Positions 43,463 through 55,600 of a DNA stretch of 64,000 bases are shown piece by piece. The notes under the pieces were generated by a model. The model made no database searches. It saw only the letters and a list, made by a program, of their open reading frames with translations, and was not told the DNA's origin. Made by a program: the position numbers and the translations under genes. The stretch comes from Morchella semilibera (Eukaryota > Ascomycota > Pezizomycetes > Pezizales > Morchellaceae), in contig CM018603.1 in NCBI GenBank assembly GCA_009192285.1, positions 4,833,613-4,897,612 on the forward strand, in the 5' to 3' direction. Position 1 is the first letter of the stretch. The number at the start of each line of letters is the position of its first letter.

Positions 43463-46400
43463 CTATCCTTCTCTTTCTCCTTCCTCCTCAAGTCTCCCCC
43501 ATCCTACCTGTTCTCCTCTATCTCCATCCCTCTCCCCTAGTGTCCAGTTTCTAGTGGCGATCTGGGATGGTAGAAGAAAGGTATCGATGGTTGCCTGAAG
43601 TCCTTTGTCTGTATGCATGGCGGTCATCCAGTTGAGTGGCATTGGTTTGATTGTGGTGGTAAGATCTTTTCTGGGTTCTGGTAGCGGATGTTGTTTGCAG
43701 TAAAATAGCAGGTGAGTTGGGGTTTCTTGGAAGTACCCACACCTACATTCCGCTGTATTAATATTTGTTGTTGGTATTCTGGATGGGTAGAATTTGGTAT
43801 ATCGATGGCCTGTTCGCATTTGGGTAATTGTGCTTGCAAGTTTCCTTGGTATGTTTTGACGAAGAGGTGCAGACATCTTGGAGGAAGGATATTAGGGTGT
43901 CGCACCAAGCAACCCGAATAGTCAAGTATAGAGCTCAGAGTTTGAAACGCTAACCGCAGAGGCAGTAAGGAACAAGGTCTCCTCAGTCTTAACCAGCATA
44001 GAGTCCCAGCCGCTCGGTGCTAGTCCTTCAAGTACGTAAAAGATCCCGAAATACGAAGATGGTTCGAGGGGAGTCCTCAAGCTCACCCAAAAGACTTCTT
44101 CGGACAAAGATTTAAAAGCGTAAAGTAATAGTTATTATATCGTTAAGACTCTTTCTTCGTCGCTGATGATTTCAACAAAGTCGGAGAATGACACAGTATT
44201 TATATCTCACGCAAATGTCACGCGGACTAAGTATTACAATTACAATAAACCAGTGCGAAACCCCGAAGACCTTGAAAATACGCCAAGAAACCCAAACGCC
44301 AAATCTATCCCACCATTTAAAATACCCCCGCCATCTATTCCTCTAAATCCCTCACGAACTATCCGGTTTATTGATAACATCCCATTTGCTGCATGCACTC
44401 AGTCTTCATCAGTGGTCATGAGGAGTCTTCGAAGTCAGCCTCCCTGATAACATCCCGGTACCGGGCTCGACTTCGCTTGCCAACTCTTTCCCGTCATCGT
44501 TACCTATCACCAAGGAGCAGAGCTCGACATTAAGACTGCTAATGATTGTTACCGGAGGTGTCAGGTAGTTTTACCTTCCCCAGAGGCGCCACCAGAGTAA
44601 GCTTCCTTACGACCTTCACCATTCGATCAAATATGGTCCGATTGACTCCAAACTCGCACTGTTGCCCCCTCATATACCCACCGGTGTCCTGAGCTACTAT
44701 GCCGGCGCTTTGACACTCTGGGGGTTATTTCAGGGGTCGAAAACAGGTTCGTTAACTAGGGATTCCGCAACTCCGCACTGGGCTCCATACTGGCAGCACC
44801 GTGCCTTTCTGGCACACCCAGTGGGACATCGGGACTTGTAGTAGCGTGGGGAGAGTCCTCCTCTTGTAGTCTTCTGGTTCTCTTTCTTATGCCCGTAACA
44901 AAGGAGTACCTCTGTAGCTCCTTCCTTTCTTCATCGTTTTCCAGTTCTCTCTCCAAGTAGCGATAGACTGCTTCTTGATTTTCCTCTTCAAGTGGGTGAT
45001 TGATACCCTTGCATCTGGTTCGATTCTTTCACCCTGTGCCCCTCTTTTTGCCAACCTGTCTGCATGTTCATTGCCATCCACCTCCATATGTCCTGGTACC
45101 CAGTGGATAGGTGTTTTGATGTTTACTGCTTCAAGCTCCAATAGGTTTGATCTTGCTAGTTGAACCCAATGTTGGCCTGGGAATGCTTCCAGTTTTTTTC
45201 ATTCTCCGTATCGCTGCCTGGTTGTCTGAATAGATTCAGACATCACTTGTGGAGTAACGTGAATTTCTGATCTCTTTCCGGGCAAGTTGTGTAGCTTGAG
45301 CTATTGCGTAAAGTTCACAATCAAAGACTTCCACCTCTTTTCCAAGGTGGTAGAATTGCTCCACCACTATTTTGTTGCCTCTAATGCCAACGACTCCAGC
45401 CCCAGCTTTTCCTTCCATTAGGGATCCATCAAAGTAGAATACCAAACGGTGTAAGTTGTTGTAATTCCCTTGAGTTATTTGTCTATGGTTCTTTGCTGCT
45501 TTATCTTTGTCTTTCATATCAATCTGGATGTCTATGATGTTCTGATGCCATGGGGAACAGGCAATTGTATCTATGTCCTCCACCAGACTTTGAGGTTGAA
45601 TCCAATTGCTGAATTTGTTTAGGATTCGGTGTAGCCTGGATTGGTACTGTGGCCTAGCACCAGCAGAGTACCATGGGGTAGCGGTTGGTTCTTCCTCTGT
45701 TTCTGATTCCTGTGTACTTGGAAATGAATCTGGGCTGAATGTGCTAATAGGGTGGGTGGCCGGCATGCTTAGAATGCGTGAAGCATATTTCTGTTGTTGG
45801 AGGTCAAGCCTGATCTCTATGGGTAGTAGTGCGGAGTGCTGATATTGGTATTGTTCTGAAAGCACCAGTAATCCTTCTCATCGCATTGTTTAGTATCTTC
45901 TGAAGCTGTGTTTTGTATCCTATCCGCTCGTTCCACCAAACCTCTGCACCAAAATCACTGATTGTAGTGACGCAGGTCTGATAGAGCTGTCTGAGAGCTG
46001 TCTGGCTCAGCTCTTTTTCTGTATTTCTTAACCTGGCGAGTGTAAGAAATGCCCTCATAGCTGAAGCCGCTTTACTTTTGACATGATGTTTGAAAGATAG
46101 CTTCCTATCAAACCAAACACCCAGCCATCTCAGTGTATCGCTGGCCTCAACCAAAATACCATCAGGCATTCTGACCTTGGCTGTATCTGTAGTGTTTGTG
46201 GTTCGTTTGTTGTGGAAGTGGAGTAGTTCTGTTTTGGGGTTGTCAAATGCCAGAGCATTAGCTTCACCCCATGTGACAGTTAGCTGTGCCATTCTCTCCA
46301 AGTGTCTGCAGTTTGAGCTTTCATCTTTGCCGACCATTATCATGCCAATATCATCGATATAGCTGGGTATTTGTTGGTGAGGAAACTGGCATTGAAGAAT

Positions 46401-48363
46401 AAGGAAAAGTGGTGATAAGTGGAGAAAAAAAAGAATCGATGATGTTGGACTTCCCTGTGGAATTCCTGTTGCTATTGTTGACATAGGTTCTTGTTGCCCA
46501 TCAAAGGCTAGTGAAGCTTTCCTGTTGCTTAGGAGGTTGTCTATCCATCTGACTATTTGAGTGGGCAGGTGTTTTTTCTTTCGCTGTATGTATGAGTCTG
46601 TCCTTGGATACATTGTCAAATGCTCCTTTGACATCCATAAACAGTGCTGAAACGACCTTTCCTTTTCTCTTCGCTTCATCCACTATGCTTGCTACCAACA
46701 TACAGGCATCTACAGCAGATCTCTTTGGTCTTCCTCCAATCTGCCAGTCGTGGAGTAGATTGTATTCCTCCGCTAGATATGCAAGTCTTGAAGCGATTAT
46801 CTTTTCTAGTACTTTGCCTAAGCAATTAAGTAGGGAGACTGGCCTATACGCTTTTGGAATCGAATAGTCTGGTTTATTGGGCTTTTTTATAATAACAACA
46901 GTGGCTTCTTTCCAAATGTGTGGGTGATAGCCAGCGGTCATGGTTGCTTTATAGAATGAGTTGAAATAGTGAGGTATCGCTAGGTATGCTTGTTGAATGC
47001 ATTTGAAGTTGATCCCATCTGGCCCTGGAGCTTTGTTGGGAGAGGAAGTCATGATCGCCCTCTTGATTTCATCATCTGTCAGGTCCTTCCATGGTATTCT
47101 GTCCCCCTGCGTTTGGATGTCCCTTTGAGGTGAGATAGGAGGAGGTGGGAAGAGAGCAGCTCTGTATACATTGGCTTTCTCTGCAAACGTGGTAGCTGTT
47201 TCTCCAGTTGTAATATTGTTGAATGGTGGTGTACGTTCCGTCTTTCTGGATTTAGTGAATCTGAAGGCTGTGAATATATCTTTTCCTTAAGCGTTCTCAA
47301 GGAAGCTGTTCCAATGGGACTCTTTAGCTCTCCTGATGCTTTTGAAGTATTCCGATCTGTGCAATCTGAATCTTTGATGCATCATTGGAGACCTTTCCAA
47401 CTTCCATTTTCTTAGAGCACTTTTCATATGTCGTCTATGTCCTGTAATCTCCCCACTTCACCATAGTTTAGATCGAGGAGAGGATTTCCTGATAGGAACA
47501 TTGCGTTCACCTGCTGTGGTTATAAGTTTCAGAAGTAGGATGGCTTCTGCTTCTAGGTTTTGTTCATTTGAATGAGAGTGAAGGAAATTCCATCGAATAG
47601 CTGAGTTTAGAGAGAGATCTCTAAGCGTTGTTTGAAAGGATTCTCAATCTGCATTAGCCCAGTTGAACCGTTCAGTTGAAGGGGGAGGTACTGATTCAAT
47701 TGAATCAGATACAAAATCAAATCGAATTACTTCATGATCTGATCCTTTTGCTGCTCCTTCATCAATGGCCCAATTGGCAGGTAGTGTGTTGACTGCTGTA
47801 GATGCAAAAGCTAAGTCTAGAACTGAGGTGCCAGTGCCAATTATATAACGGTAGGTTTGGATGTCTGGTTCTTTGATGAGAGTGAAGTTTCCAGTTTCCA
47901 GAAGTTGAACCAATGCTTCATGGCGTTTTGGTGTACGGTTTGCTGAGTTCCACCATGGATGATGCGAGTTGAGGTCTCCAGCTATGATTGTTCTTGCAGG
48001 GAGTTGAATATTAACCAATATTCTCTCCACCATATAGGGTTCATTGCTGTGTCCAGGTGGATCTTCGTTATAAATGTTAAAGAGGGTTAGGGCAGGTATT
48101 GAGGGGGTTGATATCTCTATTGCTTGTAAGTCTGTATCATTGACGATATCTGGTTTAGGTTGAATGATAAGGTGGGGGTTGAGATGTGTCTTGATGGTGA
48201 AGGTGAGTGTTCTTGGCGGTCGATCTGATGTGGGAATGATACTATCGAAGGAGGGGTGTGATATTGATGTCCAGGAACCTGCAATCATGCCAGGCATAAC
48301 AAAAGGTTCCTGAATTATAACTTTGTCTGCTGCCTCATAGACTGAGTGTAGCAATCCAATCAT
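43463..48363 (-). pseudogene. LINE ORF2: endonuclease, reverse transcriptase, RNase H
   Basis: The endonuclease domain 47644-48363 shows IIAGDLNSHHPWWNS and AKGSDHEVIRF, the EEP-fold catalytic Asp/Asn/His motifs. RT 45804-47052 has NKAPGPDGINF, AYRPVSLLNCLGKVLEKII, ALFMDVKGAFDNV (motif A), GIPQGSPTS (motif B) and SYIDDIGMI (motif C). RNase H 45236-45530 and 44901-45141 has FDGSLMEGKAGAG, CELYAIAQATQL and WVPGHMEVDGNEHAD. The last part, 43463-43876, carries the CRCGYFQETPTHLLFYC knuckle. Frame changes near 46530, 45840 and 45190, a gap 47052-47640 in mixed frames, and the solo LTR interrupt it. Confidence 0.88.
43890..44900 (+). repeat. Solo TATTAG-family LTR in LINE ORF2
   Basis: A 1,011-bp LTR flanked by AAGGA (43885-43889 and 44901-44905). 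It starts TATTAGGGTGTCGCACC and ends GCCCGTAACA. The uninterrupted LINE sequence is seen in the copy at 4760-4780. It contains the family's short ORF (44166-44447), which I do not consider a gene. Confidence 0.92.
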
Positions 48364-48415
48364 TTAGTTTTGTGATCTTGCGCAATTATGTTGAATAATT
48401 CGCACTCTGTGAGGA

Positions 48416-50110
48416 TTAGGTTGTGTCCCTATCATAGCATCTCCTGTTCATTGTCTTCGTTGTTGAGGCGTTGGATGATAGAATTTCTGACAGGGCATGA
48501 CGGATCATAGGCTGGGTGTTGTCCTTCGCAATTGGCGCATTTTGGTGGGAAGTGAGCACAGCTCTTGCTCTGAACCTTGCATTGAGGGCAAAGATGGTTT
48601 TGACTGGTATGCCCGGCAGCACGGATAGAGCACATAGGGCTGTCCTTGATTGCGTATCTCTGTCAGTTGTGTCCAAATTTCTGACAGTTCTTACATTGAT
48701 CTGTTGGTCTTGATGTATGGTACTCGGTAGCTCTGTGTACTTGTCCGAGGATTCGAATCCCCCTAGAGAGCATGGCATTGTATGATGACTTGTTGCTGAC
48801 AGCAATCATGGCTAGGCTGTGAGATCTTCCTACTCTCTTTTTGGGGTGTGTCATATACTTACGTGTGGTAGCTAGAGTGACTCCGGTATTGAGTTCGTGG
48901 ATTTCGCTTCTCAGGTGTTCCATTTCCTGAGCGTTGTCAGAGTAGTGTTCAAGATTGATGCCATGTACTGCAAGCTTGAACTATGTCTTTTGTATTGCGA
49001 TGGATACAATGCAGGGATCAACCTCTTTCACAGCTTTTTCAATGTTCATTTTATAATCAGAGAATTGAGTCTTAGTGAATGCTCCTTTGCTGAAGAGCAT
49101 AAGATTCCCCCTCTGATTCCAATTTACTCCGCCTATCTGAATAGCTTAGTCTGCTTTGGCTATAGTGAGATCCCTGTTGATGGTGTTTCTGAGCTGGACA
49201 AGAATGAGTGCCCCATCCTTAGGTGTTGACCTGTTCACAATAATAGTTTTAGTAACTGGGAGTTTTGGTGGAAGTGGTGTCTTGAGCATTTGGGCCTGTT
49301 GCCTAGTTCCCTTCCTAGTCACAGTTGCCCAAATATCTTTTTGTTTCTCCTGTAGCTGAACGGGTTGAACATGCTCATTCGAATGAACTGGTTGTTTTCC
49401 TTGAGTTCTCTTACTGAGTTGAGGTTTGGAGTTTGCCAGACCTGATGTGGTGTTCTGGGCTAATAATTGTGGCATATTTTCTTTTGTATTGCTGAAGCTT
49501 TCATAGGGCCAACTATTGTATCGAATCTGCTTTTCATTTCATTGTTGTTTTGGTTTCTGGTGGCAAGGACTGAATTAACAATGGTTTGCAATGCTTGAAT
49601 CTGAGTTATGAGCTGTTGATTTTGTTTTCTGATTTCAGTATTCTATTCTTTGATTTCAGTATTCTGTGTTGTGAGAGTCTGAACGCAATCTCATAGTCGT
49701 TGCATCAACAAGACTTCATTTGTCTCCTGATGTCTCCTGAGCCTCAGGAGACTGAAAGAATATTGAAGAGTCTTAGGAGACTCTCAGGAGACCTGGGAGA
49801 CTGCTGGGAGACTCCAGCCATAAGTTGAGTTTGCTGATGTGATTGATGTAGTTTGAAGATCCAAACGAAGTAGGCTGACAAGAATGTCCTGGTAGAGCCT
49901 GTCTTTTTCTAGAAACATTTTCATTAGATTGAAGTAAAACTCTTTTAGTTGGTATAATTTAGTATTATTGGCCATTAGAGGCTAGAGAATCACTGCTAGG
50001 ATCTTCCATATGGTCCTTAGGTTCGCTTGCATCCATGGCTATGCTATAGTCATCTCTAACTTCCATATCCCTGTCTTCTGACTGTGCAGGGGTAGGGCAT
50101 GACGGCATGC
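48416..50110 (-). pseudogene. LINE ORF1 (gag-like, zinc knuckles)
   Basis: The minus strand encodes CKNCQKFGHN (near 48670-48690) and then, across frame changes, HLCPQCKVQSKSCAHFPPKC and CANCEGQHPAYDPSCP. These Cys/His knuckles are typical of ORF1 proteins of Tad/I-type LINEs. Upstream lies a Lys/Gln-rich linker (49146-49475). The N-terminus may lie at a Met near 50070 (MEVRDDYSIAMD). The MITE at 49703-49839 interrupts it. Several frameshifts and an in-frame stop are present. Confidence 0.7.
49703..49839. mobile_element. 137-bp foldback MITE, copy 3, in LINE ORF1
   Basis: Inverted relative to copies 1 and 2: it begins CATCAACAAGACTTCATTTG and ends AAGTTGAGTTTGCTGATG. Same length, same GTCTCCTGAG-type core. 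Confidence 0.8.
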
Positions 50111-50234
50111 CTGACAGGGATTGCTCAACCCCTTCAGACATGTTGAGGCTAGTGGCTGTGGCGCTAGGAATCTGGTAGGGTGGGTAAGAGCAGCTTGGCA
50201 GGGGTTTTGTTTGAGGCTAGCTTGGCAGCAAAGT

Positions 50235-50866
50235 TGTCTCGGCATCTTGGTAATCAGTCCCAAGGGTTCGGTAGTCGTAGTGCTGTTGCGGTTTTAGGGT
50301 AATGTTAAGCGAGGAGGGGGTATGCTGAGGAGGGGGTGTCGTCATTAGGTTCTAGGAGATTCCATGGCATGATGGATTGGTAATGTAAATAGAAGAGATG
50401 GTGAGGAGGAATACGAGGTGTGGGTGTGACGGATTTCTATGAGCTTCTCTGGACTGATGTATGAGTCATACCGGACTGGTGGGGGAAGGGTATTGAATAG
50501 TGGGCATAGATGTTGTCCTTAGTTCTTTCTTTCTTTCCTCTCTGTCTTGTCTTTCTGTTATCCTGGTACATAGGAATATACTCCTATTTTCAAGCCATAG
50601 TTCCTCACCTCCAACATCCTGTCCTCTTCCAGAGGAAAACTCATAGTAATTCTTATCATTCTCGTTGAGGTCTATCCGGTCCTCACTCTCTCTGCTCTGC
50701 GTCCTTGTGCCTTTGCCCTTGCCTTTGCCTTTGCCGGTGCCTGTACTTGTCCCTGTCCGGTGTTGTCCCTATCCTTGTCAGTCTCCTCGTCACGGAAGCT
50801 GTGCTCCTCGAGTCCTTCTGTGTTATCATTGTCATCTTCTACTTTGCGTCAGGTTACTCTGTCACA
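50235..50866 (+). repeat. Gyp-A-family LTR with unmatched flanks
   Basis: A 632-bp LTR from TGTCTCGGCATC to CTCTGTCACA. The left 5 bp (AAAGT) and right 5 bp (GGTGG) differ, so it was probably left by recombination between two insertions. It joins the LINE 5' end to a gag remnant. Confidence 0.88.
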
Positions 50867-52109
50867 GGTGGGGTAAGAAAATAGCAGAAAAAAAGGGGAA
50901 ATTCACAGCAACTTCTGCAAAAGAAGAGTTGTGATTTTAGGCATTGGTGATTAGGTGCAAGTTGAGATGGAGATGATGGATCTAAAGTCGGTCTGATGAT
51001 ATCTCTGCCGGTTGCTGAGTTCATCAAACAAACTTGAAATAGGTTCAGATTGGGCATGGCCAGAATTGATATTATATGTAACATCGTTTCGGTTTCCACT
51101 ATTGTCTGTAAACTCATATCTGGGTGCTGAGCATTAAGAGCTTTTATTGGGGTGAGAACCACAGTTATCACAGAGTCTATTTGCAAAACAATGATCCTTC
51201 CATTGTTTAGTACTCTTTTGAATTCTGGAGGAACCGTACTCGATAACATTCATACATTATTGGGCGTCCTCTGATACATTACCAGAGTGTCCGTTGCTAG
51301 TCGCTCGGTTGAAATCACCTCATCCGGTCAGAGTGTTGTTGGGTCTGGAATTGAAATTATTCCTGACATACCACTTGCAGTCGATACGATCGCATGGTTG
51401 AATGTGTTGTAAGAGGTCTTCAGAATTGTCTAAAATGTTATCCAACTCATCTAAAACAAGGTTTCTAAGACCAGTCTTAAAACGTGCTTTAATTTCGTAC
51501 TCTGGTGGTAGTTGTGGTAATTGATCAGCCAGATCAAAGAAAGCAATAGCAAATTCATTGACTGACTCAGTCTGTCTAAGCTTATTGTATTGTTGCCGAA
51601 GATGATCGTGTAAGTTGTAATCCGTACACGTTTCGTGAATGACTTAAAAGAATAATTCCAGATCGGTTATCTGTTTTAGATAACCATTGTAGTTTCATAC
51701 ATTCTTTTCCTAACCATCCAGACGCGCTTTGCACATCCAGTAATATAATACGTGGCCAGTTGGATACGTTCGCCTCCGCTCCGGAACCCTTTTCCAGCAG
51801 CATAGAAGTCTATGCATTCCCTTACATCTGTAATTCAATCGTAACAAGCCGTACCAGTTCGCTTTCCATCATAGATTTGAGGTGCTTTCATCCTAAGTAG
51901 TCCCAAAGTTGACTTAATTGCCATGCCATAGAGTAGCTCGGTTGCGCGCGGTCCGGTACCGTTGTCGGGCATAAGATCCATTAGGGTAGAATTCCTAGAA
52001 GGGCATACAGAGGGAGGAGAGTTGGCTTGAATATGAAACCCATTGATTGTCTCTCCTAGTTCTTCAACACTTGGTCTTGAAGGATAGAGGTTGCATTAGT
52101 ATGTTGAGG
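50867..52109 (-). pseudogene. Gypsy-E gag remnant, part after the Gyp-B insertion
   Basis: Minus-strand frames give MAIKSTLGLLRMKAPQIYDG (near 51890), QLATYYITGCAKRVW, then RQTESVNEFAIAFFDLADQL and PPEYEIKARFKTGLRNLV, the layout of a gypsy capsid. A degraded LCDNCGSHP knuckle lies near 51150. Several in-frame stops are present. The N-terminus lies beyond Gyp-B at about 58274-58374. Confidence 0.7.
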
Positions 52110-52114
52110 AGGAT

Positions 52115-52623
52115 TCTAACGAGGTGGGGTTGGGTCAAGGACTAGGTGAGGTAGATCCAGGGACGAGGACAGAGACAGGGTCGGCTCAGGAGATACCCGA
52201 GGCGAGACAAGTTCAGGTTCAGGTTCAGGTTCAGGTTCAGGGACGAGACGAGGACAGGAGGGCCGAAGCCAGAGTAATATATTGCTAACAGAAAGAAAAC
52301 GTTGCCTAGAGAGGCAGAAACATAGGAAAGAATGAACACTATATATACAACTTTCCCATCACACCAATGACTCATAGCCATAGAATCCCATAGAACCTCC
52401 CCCACTCCCGTACCACCCATACTATTCCCAATACCCATACTTCCAACCCGATACTACCCCATCCTTCCTAGCGCTTACATTCTATTACCCGAACTCCTTC
52501 CCAATCCCTCCTCCTACTTCCGACATCGACCGATACTAACCAACAACCCTGTTCCGAAGACGTCTTGGCGGAAGGCGGGGTACAGGAGGCGGAAGGCGGG
52601 GTACAGGAGGCGGAGCCGTGATA
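52115..52623 (-). repeat. 3' LTR of Gyp-B
   Basis: 509 bp, from TATCACGG (minus strand, at 52623) to GTTAGA at 52115. It holds 5 TTCAGG units and two copies of the 21-bp unit around 52569-52610. The last ~90 bp of pol (stop at 52536) lie inside it. Confidence 0.88.
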
Positions 52624-55600
52624 GTTGCCCTCTCATTAGGTTCGAGCTCCGCGAGAACTCCGTCAGGTCTCGGCTTGGTAGGATATGCCATATGAAAGCG
52701 AGTTAACAGACGGGGGACGTTGGTAAGATTCTCAGCATACTCCCAGGTGGGTGCATCATAGCCCTTCCATTTAACCAAATACTGTAATCGTGAATAACGA
52801 AGGCGAGAGTCTAGAAGTTCATCGACTTCCCATTCTTCATCACCATCAACAATCACCGGAGGTGCCGGAGGGGGAACATGTCCTGGTAGAGGATCCGTAG
52901 CGCAGGGCTCGAGCTTCGAAACATGAAAGACAGGATGTATCTTCATTGTAGAGGGGAGATCAAGTTCGTAGGCATAAGGACTAATAACCGACTTAATTTT
53001 AAATCTTCCAAGACGTTTCCAATCAAGCTTCCGGGACGGTCTGGTAGTCTGAATATTCCTGGCATTCAGCCATACCTCATCGCCCACATGATAAACTGGA
53101 GCGGGAACTCGGTGGACATTGGCGTTGGTTTCTTGTCGATCCTGTGCGTAGCGCATCTCAGCTTGCAGTTGATCATTTATCTCAGCCATTTTATCGGCAA
53201 GAGCATTCGTATCCTGGAGGCCATTGACGAACGGGGGCAGAGCGAGATTTTCTGTAAAACGAGGGTCAAACCCGTAGTTGGCCATAAAGGGAGATACCTG
53301 CGTAGTTTCCGAGGGGTGATTATTTGATGCAAACTCGGCGAGTGGAAGCCAGTCTACCCAATCATCCTGCTGATAGGAAACATAACTCCGCAAATACTGT
53401 TCCATCACCGCATTAATCCGTTCCGTCTGACCATCAGTTTCGGGGTGGAAAGCAGAGGACATGGCGACATTAATCTTTAGCACCTTGCAGAGAGATTTCC
53501 AAAACTGGGACGTAAATTGAGTACCACGATCGGAGACGATACTAGTAGGGAGACCATGAAGTTTCCAAACATGATCAATAAACAGGCGTGCGAGGTCTTC
53601 AGATCCAGTAGTAGTATTGCAGGCAATATAGTGCCGCATCTTTGATAAGCGATCAACTACTACCAAAATCGCGTCTCTTCCCTTGCTTTCCGGCAATCCT
53701 GTAACAAAGTCCATGGAAATATGTGTCCAAGGTCTCTGAGGAATCGGTAGAGGTCGAATTACTCCATAAGGAGCATGACGAGCTGTCTTACTACGACTAC
53801 AGGTATGGCAATTCCTAACATAGCGATCCACTGTATTGCGCATCCCTGGCCAATAGTAGGAACGAGCGAGGAGTTGAAAAGTTTTTGCTTTTCCGGGATG
53901 GCCTGCCGACGGGGCATCATGGTGTTCTTTCAACAGGTGCAAGTGCAAAGGCGCATCGTCTGGGACAAAAGGTTTCCCACGGTAGGTCAGAAGGCTTTTC
54001 CTGGTCGAACATTCTGCTAGAGTAATCTCTCGGGAATGTTTAACGCCGTCTCGAAGAAGTCCTAAGATTTTATTCGGAAATGGGTCAGTGATATAAGCCT
54101 GTTCAAAAAGTTTTTCTAGGGATGACTGTCCTCGGACAGCCGGAATGGCTGCCAACAAACCCAAATTATGGGACTTCAACACTGTCTGACTTTGCTGCGT
54201 CAGGCGTTCATCCCCCTCTTTAGGCAGATCTCCTGATCTCCTAGTCAATGCATCCGGTTTCCCTCCTTGCTTCCCCGGTCGATACTTGATCACATAATTA
54301 AAACGAGAAAGAAACTCTGACCAACGTGCCTGTCGGCGATTCAAATCCCTCTTGGTCATAAAATATTCCAGGTTGCGATGGTCGCTCAGAACTTCAATAG
54401 GTTCAGCAACACCCATCAGTTCAGCTCTCCATTCTTCAAAACACTTAATGATAGCCAATAGTTCCTTATCATAAATCTCGTAGTTACACTCGGCGGGAGA
54501 GTGAGTTCCGGAAAAGAAGGGGACGGGATGCAGAATGTTCTCATCGCTATACTGAGAAAGTGTGCCGCCCGAAACATAATCTGATGCATCCGATTCCACA
54601 ACAGCTCGACGATCGAAATCAAAATGACGAAGGATTGGGGCCGTAGTAAATGCAGTTTTGAGTCCTTCGAAGGCTTCCTCGCAGGCAGGGGACCAAACAA
54701 ACACAACATTCCCTTTGGTCAACGTGGTAAGAGGACGAACAATTCCCGAATAATTTTTAATAAAACGTCGATAGAAATTTGCCCAACCATTAAACACCTG
54801 TATATCCCTCACATTTAGGGGACGAGCCCACTTAACAATAGTTTCGATCTTTTTGGGGTCGAGCTTCAGGCCTTCAGTAGTAACAATCATTCCCAGATAC
54901 TTTACTTCCTTGACCTGAAATTCGCACTTCTCGGGGGAGCAATAAAGATCAGCATCGGTAAGAGCTTGCAAAACCTGATTAACATGGCTGCGGTGTGACT
55001 CCAAATCCTCACTGTAAATAAGGATATCGTCAAGATAAGCCGTACAGAAGCGGTCCAAAAAGGGACGAAGGGTATCATTAATAAAGTGCTGGAAGACGGC
55101 AGGAGCATTGGTCAATCCAAAGGGCATCACTTTATACTGAAAATGACCAACCCTGGTCCGAAATGCAGTCTTCCATTCATCTCCAGCTGCAACTCGGACC
55201 AGATTATAGGCATTCTTCAGATCCAACTTGGTATACCATTTGGCCTTGCAGAGTTGATTAAACGTTTCCTTAGGCAGCGGCAAGGGATAGCGATTCTTAA
55301 CCGTAATCGCATTCAGACCTCGGTAATCCACACAGAATCGGAGTCCACCACCAGGCTTTTTAACAAACAGAACAGGAGATCCGGCGGGGGAAGAACTAGA
55401 TTCGATAAACCCTTTCTTCAATATGTCATCGATGTATTCAATTAATGCAGCCAGTTCATCCCGAGACATGCTATATAGAGGACCGAAGAGGGGTTCCTTT
55501 CCCTCATGAAGATTAATCCGAATGTCGTAGGGACGATGCGGAGGCAATTTCTGAGGACCTTCCTTGCCAAACCGTTGCCAAAAGTGGTGATGTTCGGGAG

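Larger units (their letters stand above)
43251..50234 (-). mobile_element. Near full-length Tad-like LINE, split by a solo LTR and a MITE
   Basis: The 3' tail (TAAATAAA repeats, minus strand) is at 43251-43275. Going up in coordinates come the 3' UTR, RNase H, RT, APE-type endonuclease, ORF1 zinc fingers and a 5' region up to the LTR at 50235. The length without the inserts is about 5.8 kb. The insertions are the LTR 43890-44900 and the MITE 49703-49839. Frameshifts make it inactive. Confidence 0.88.
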
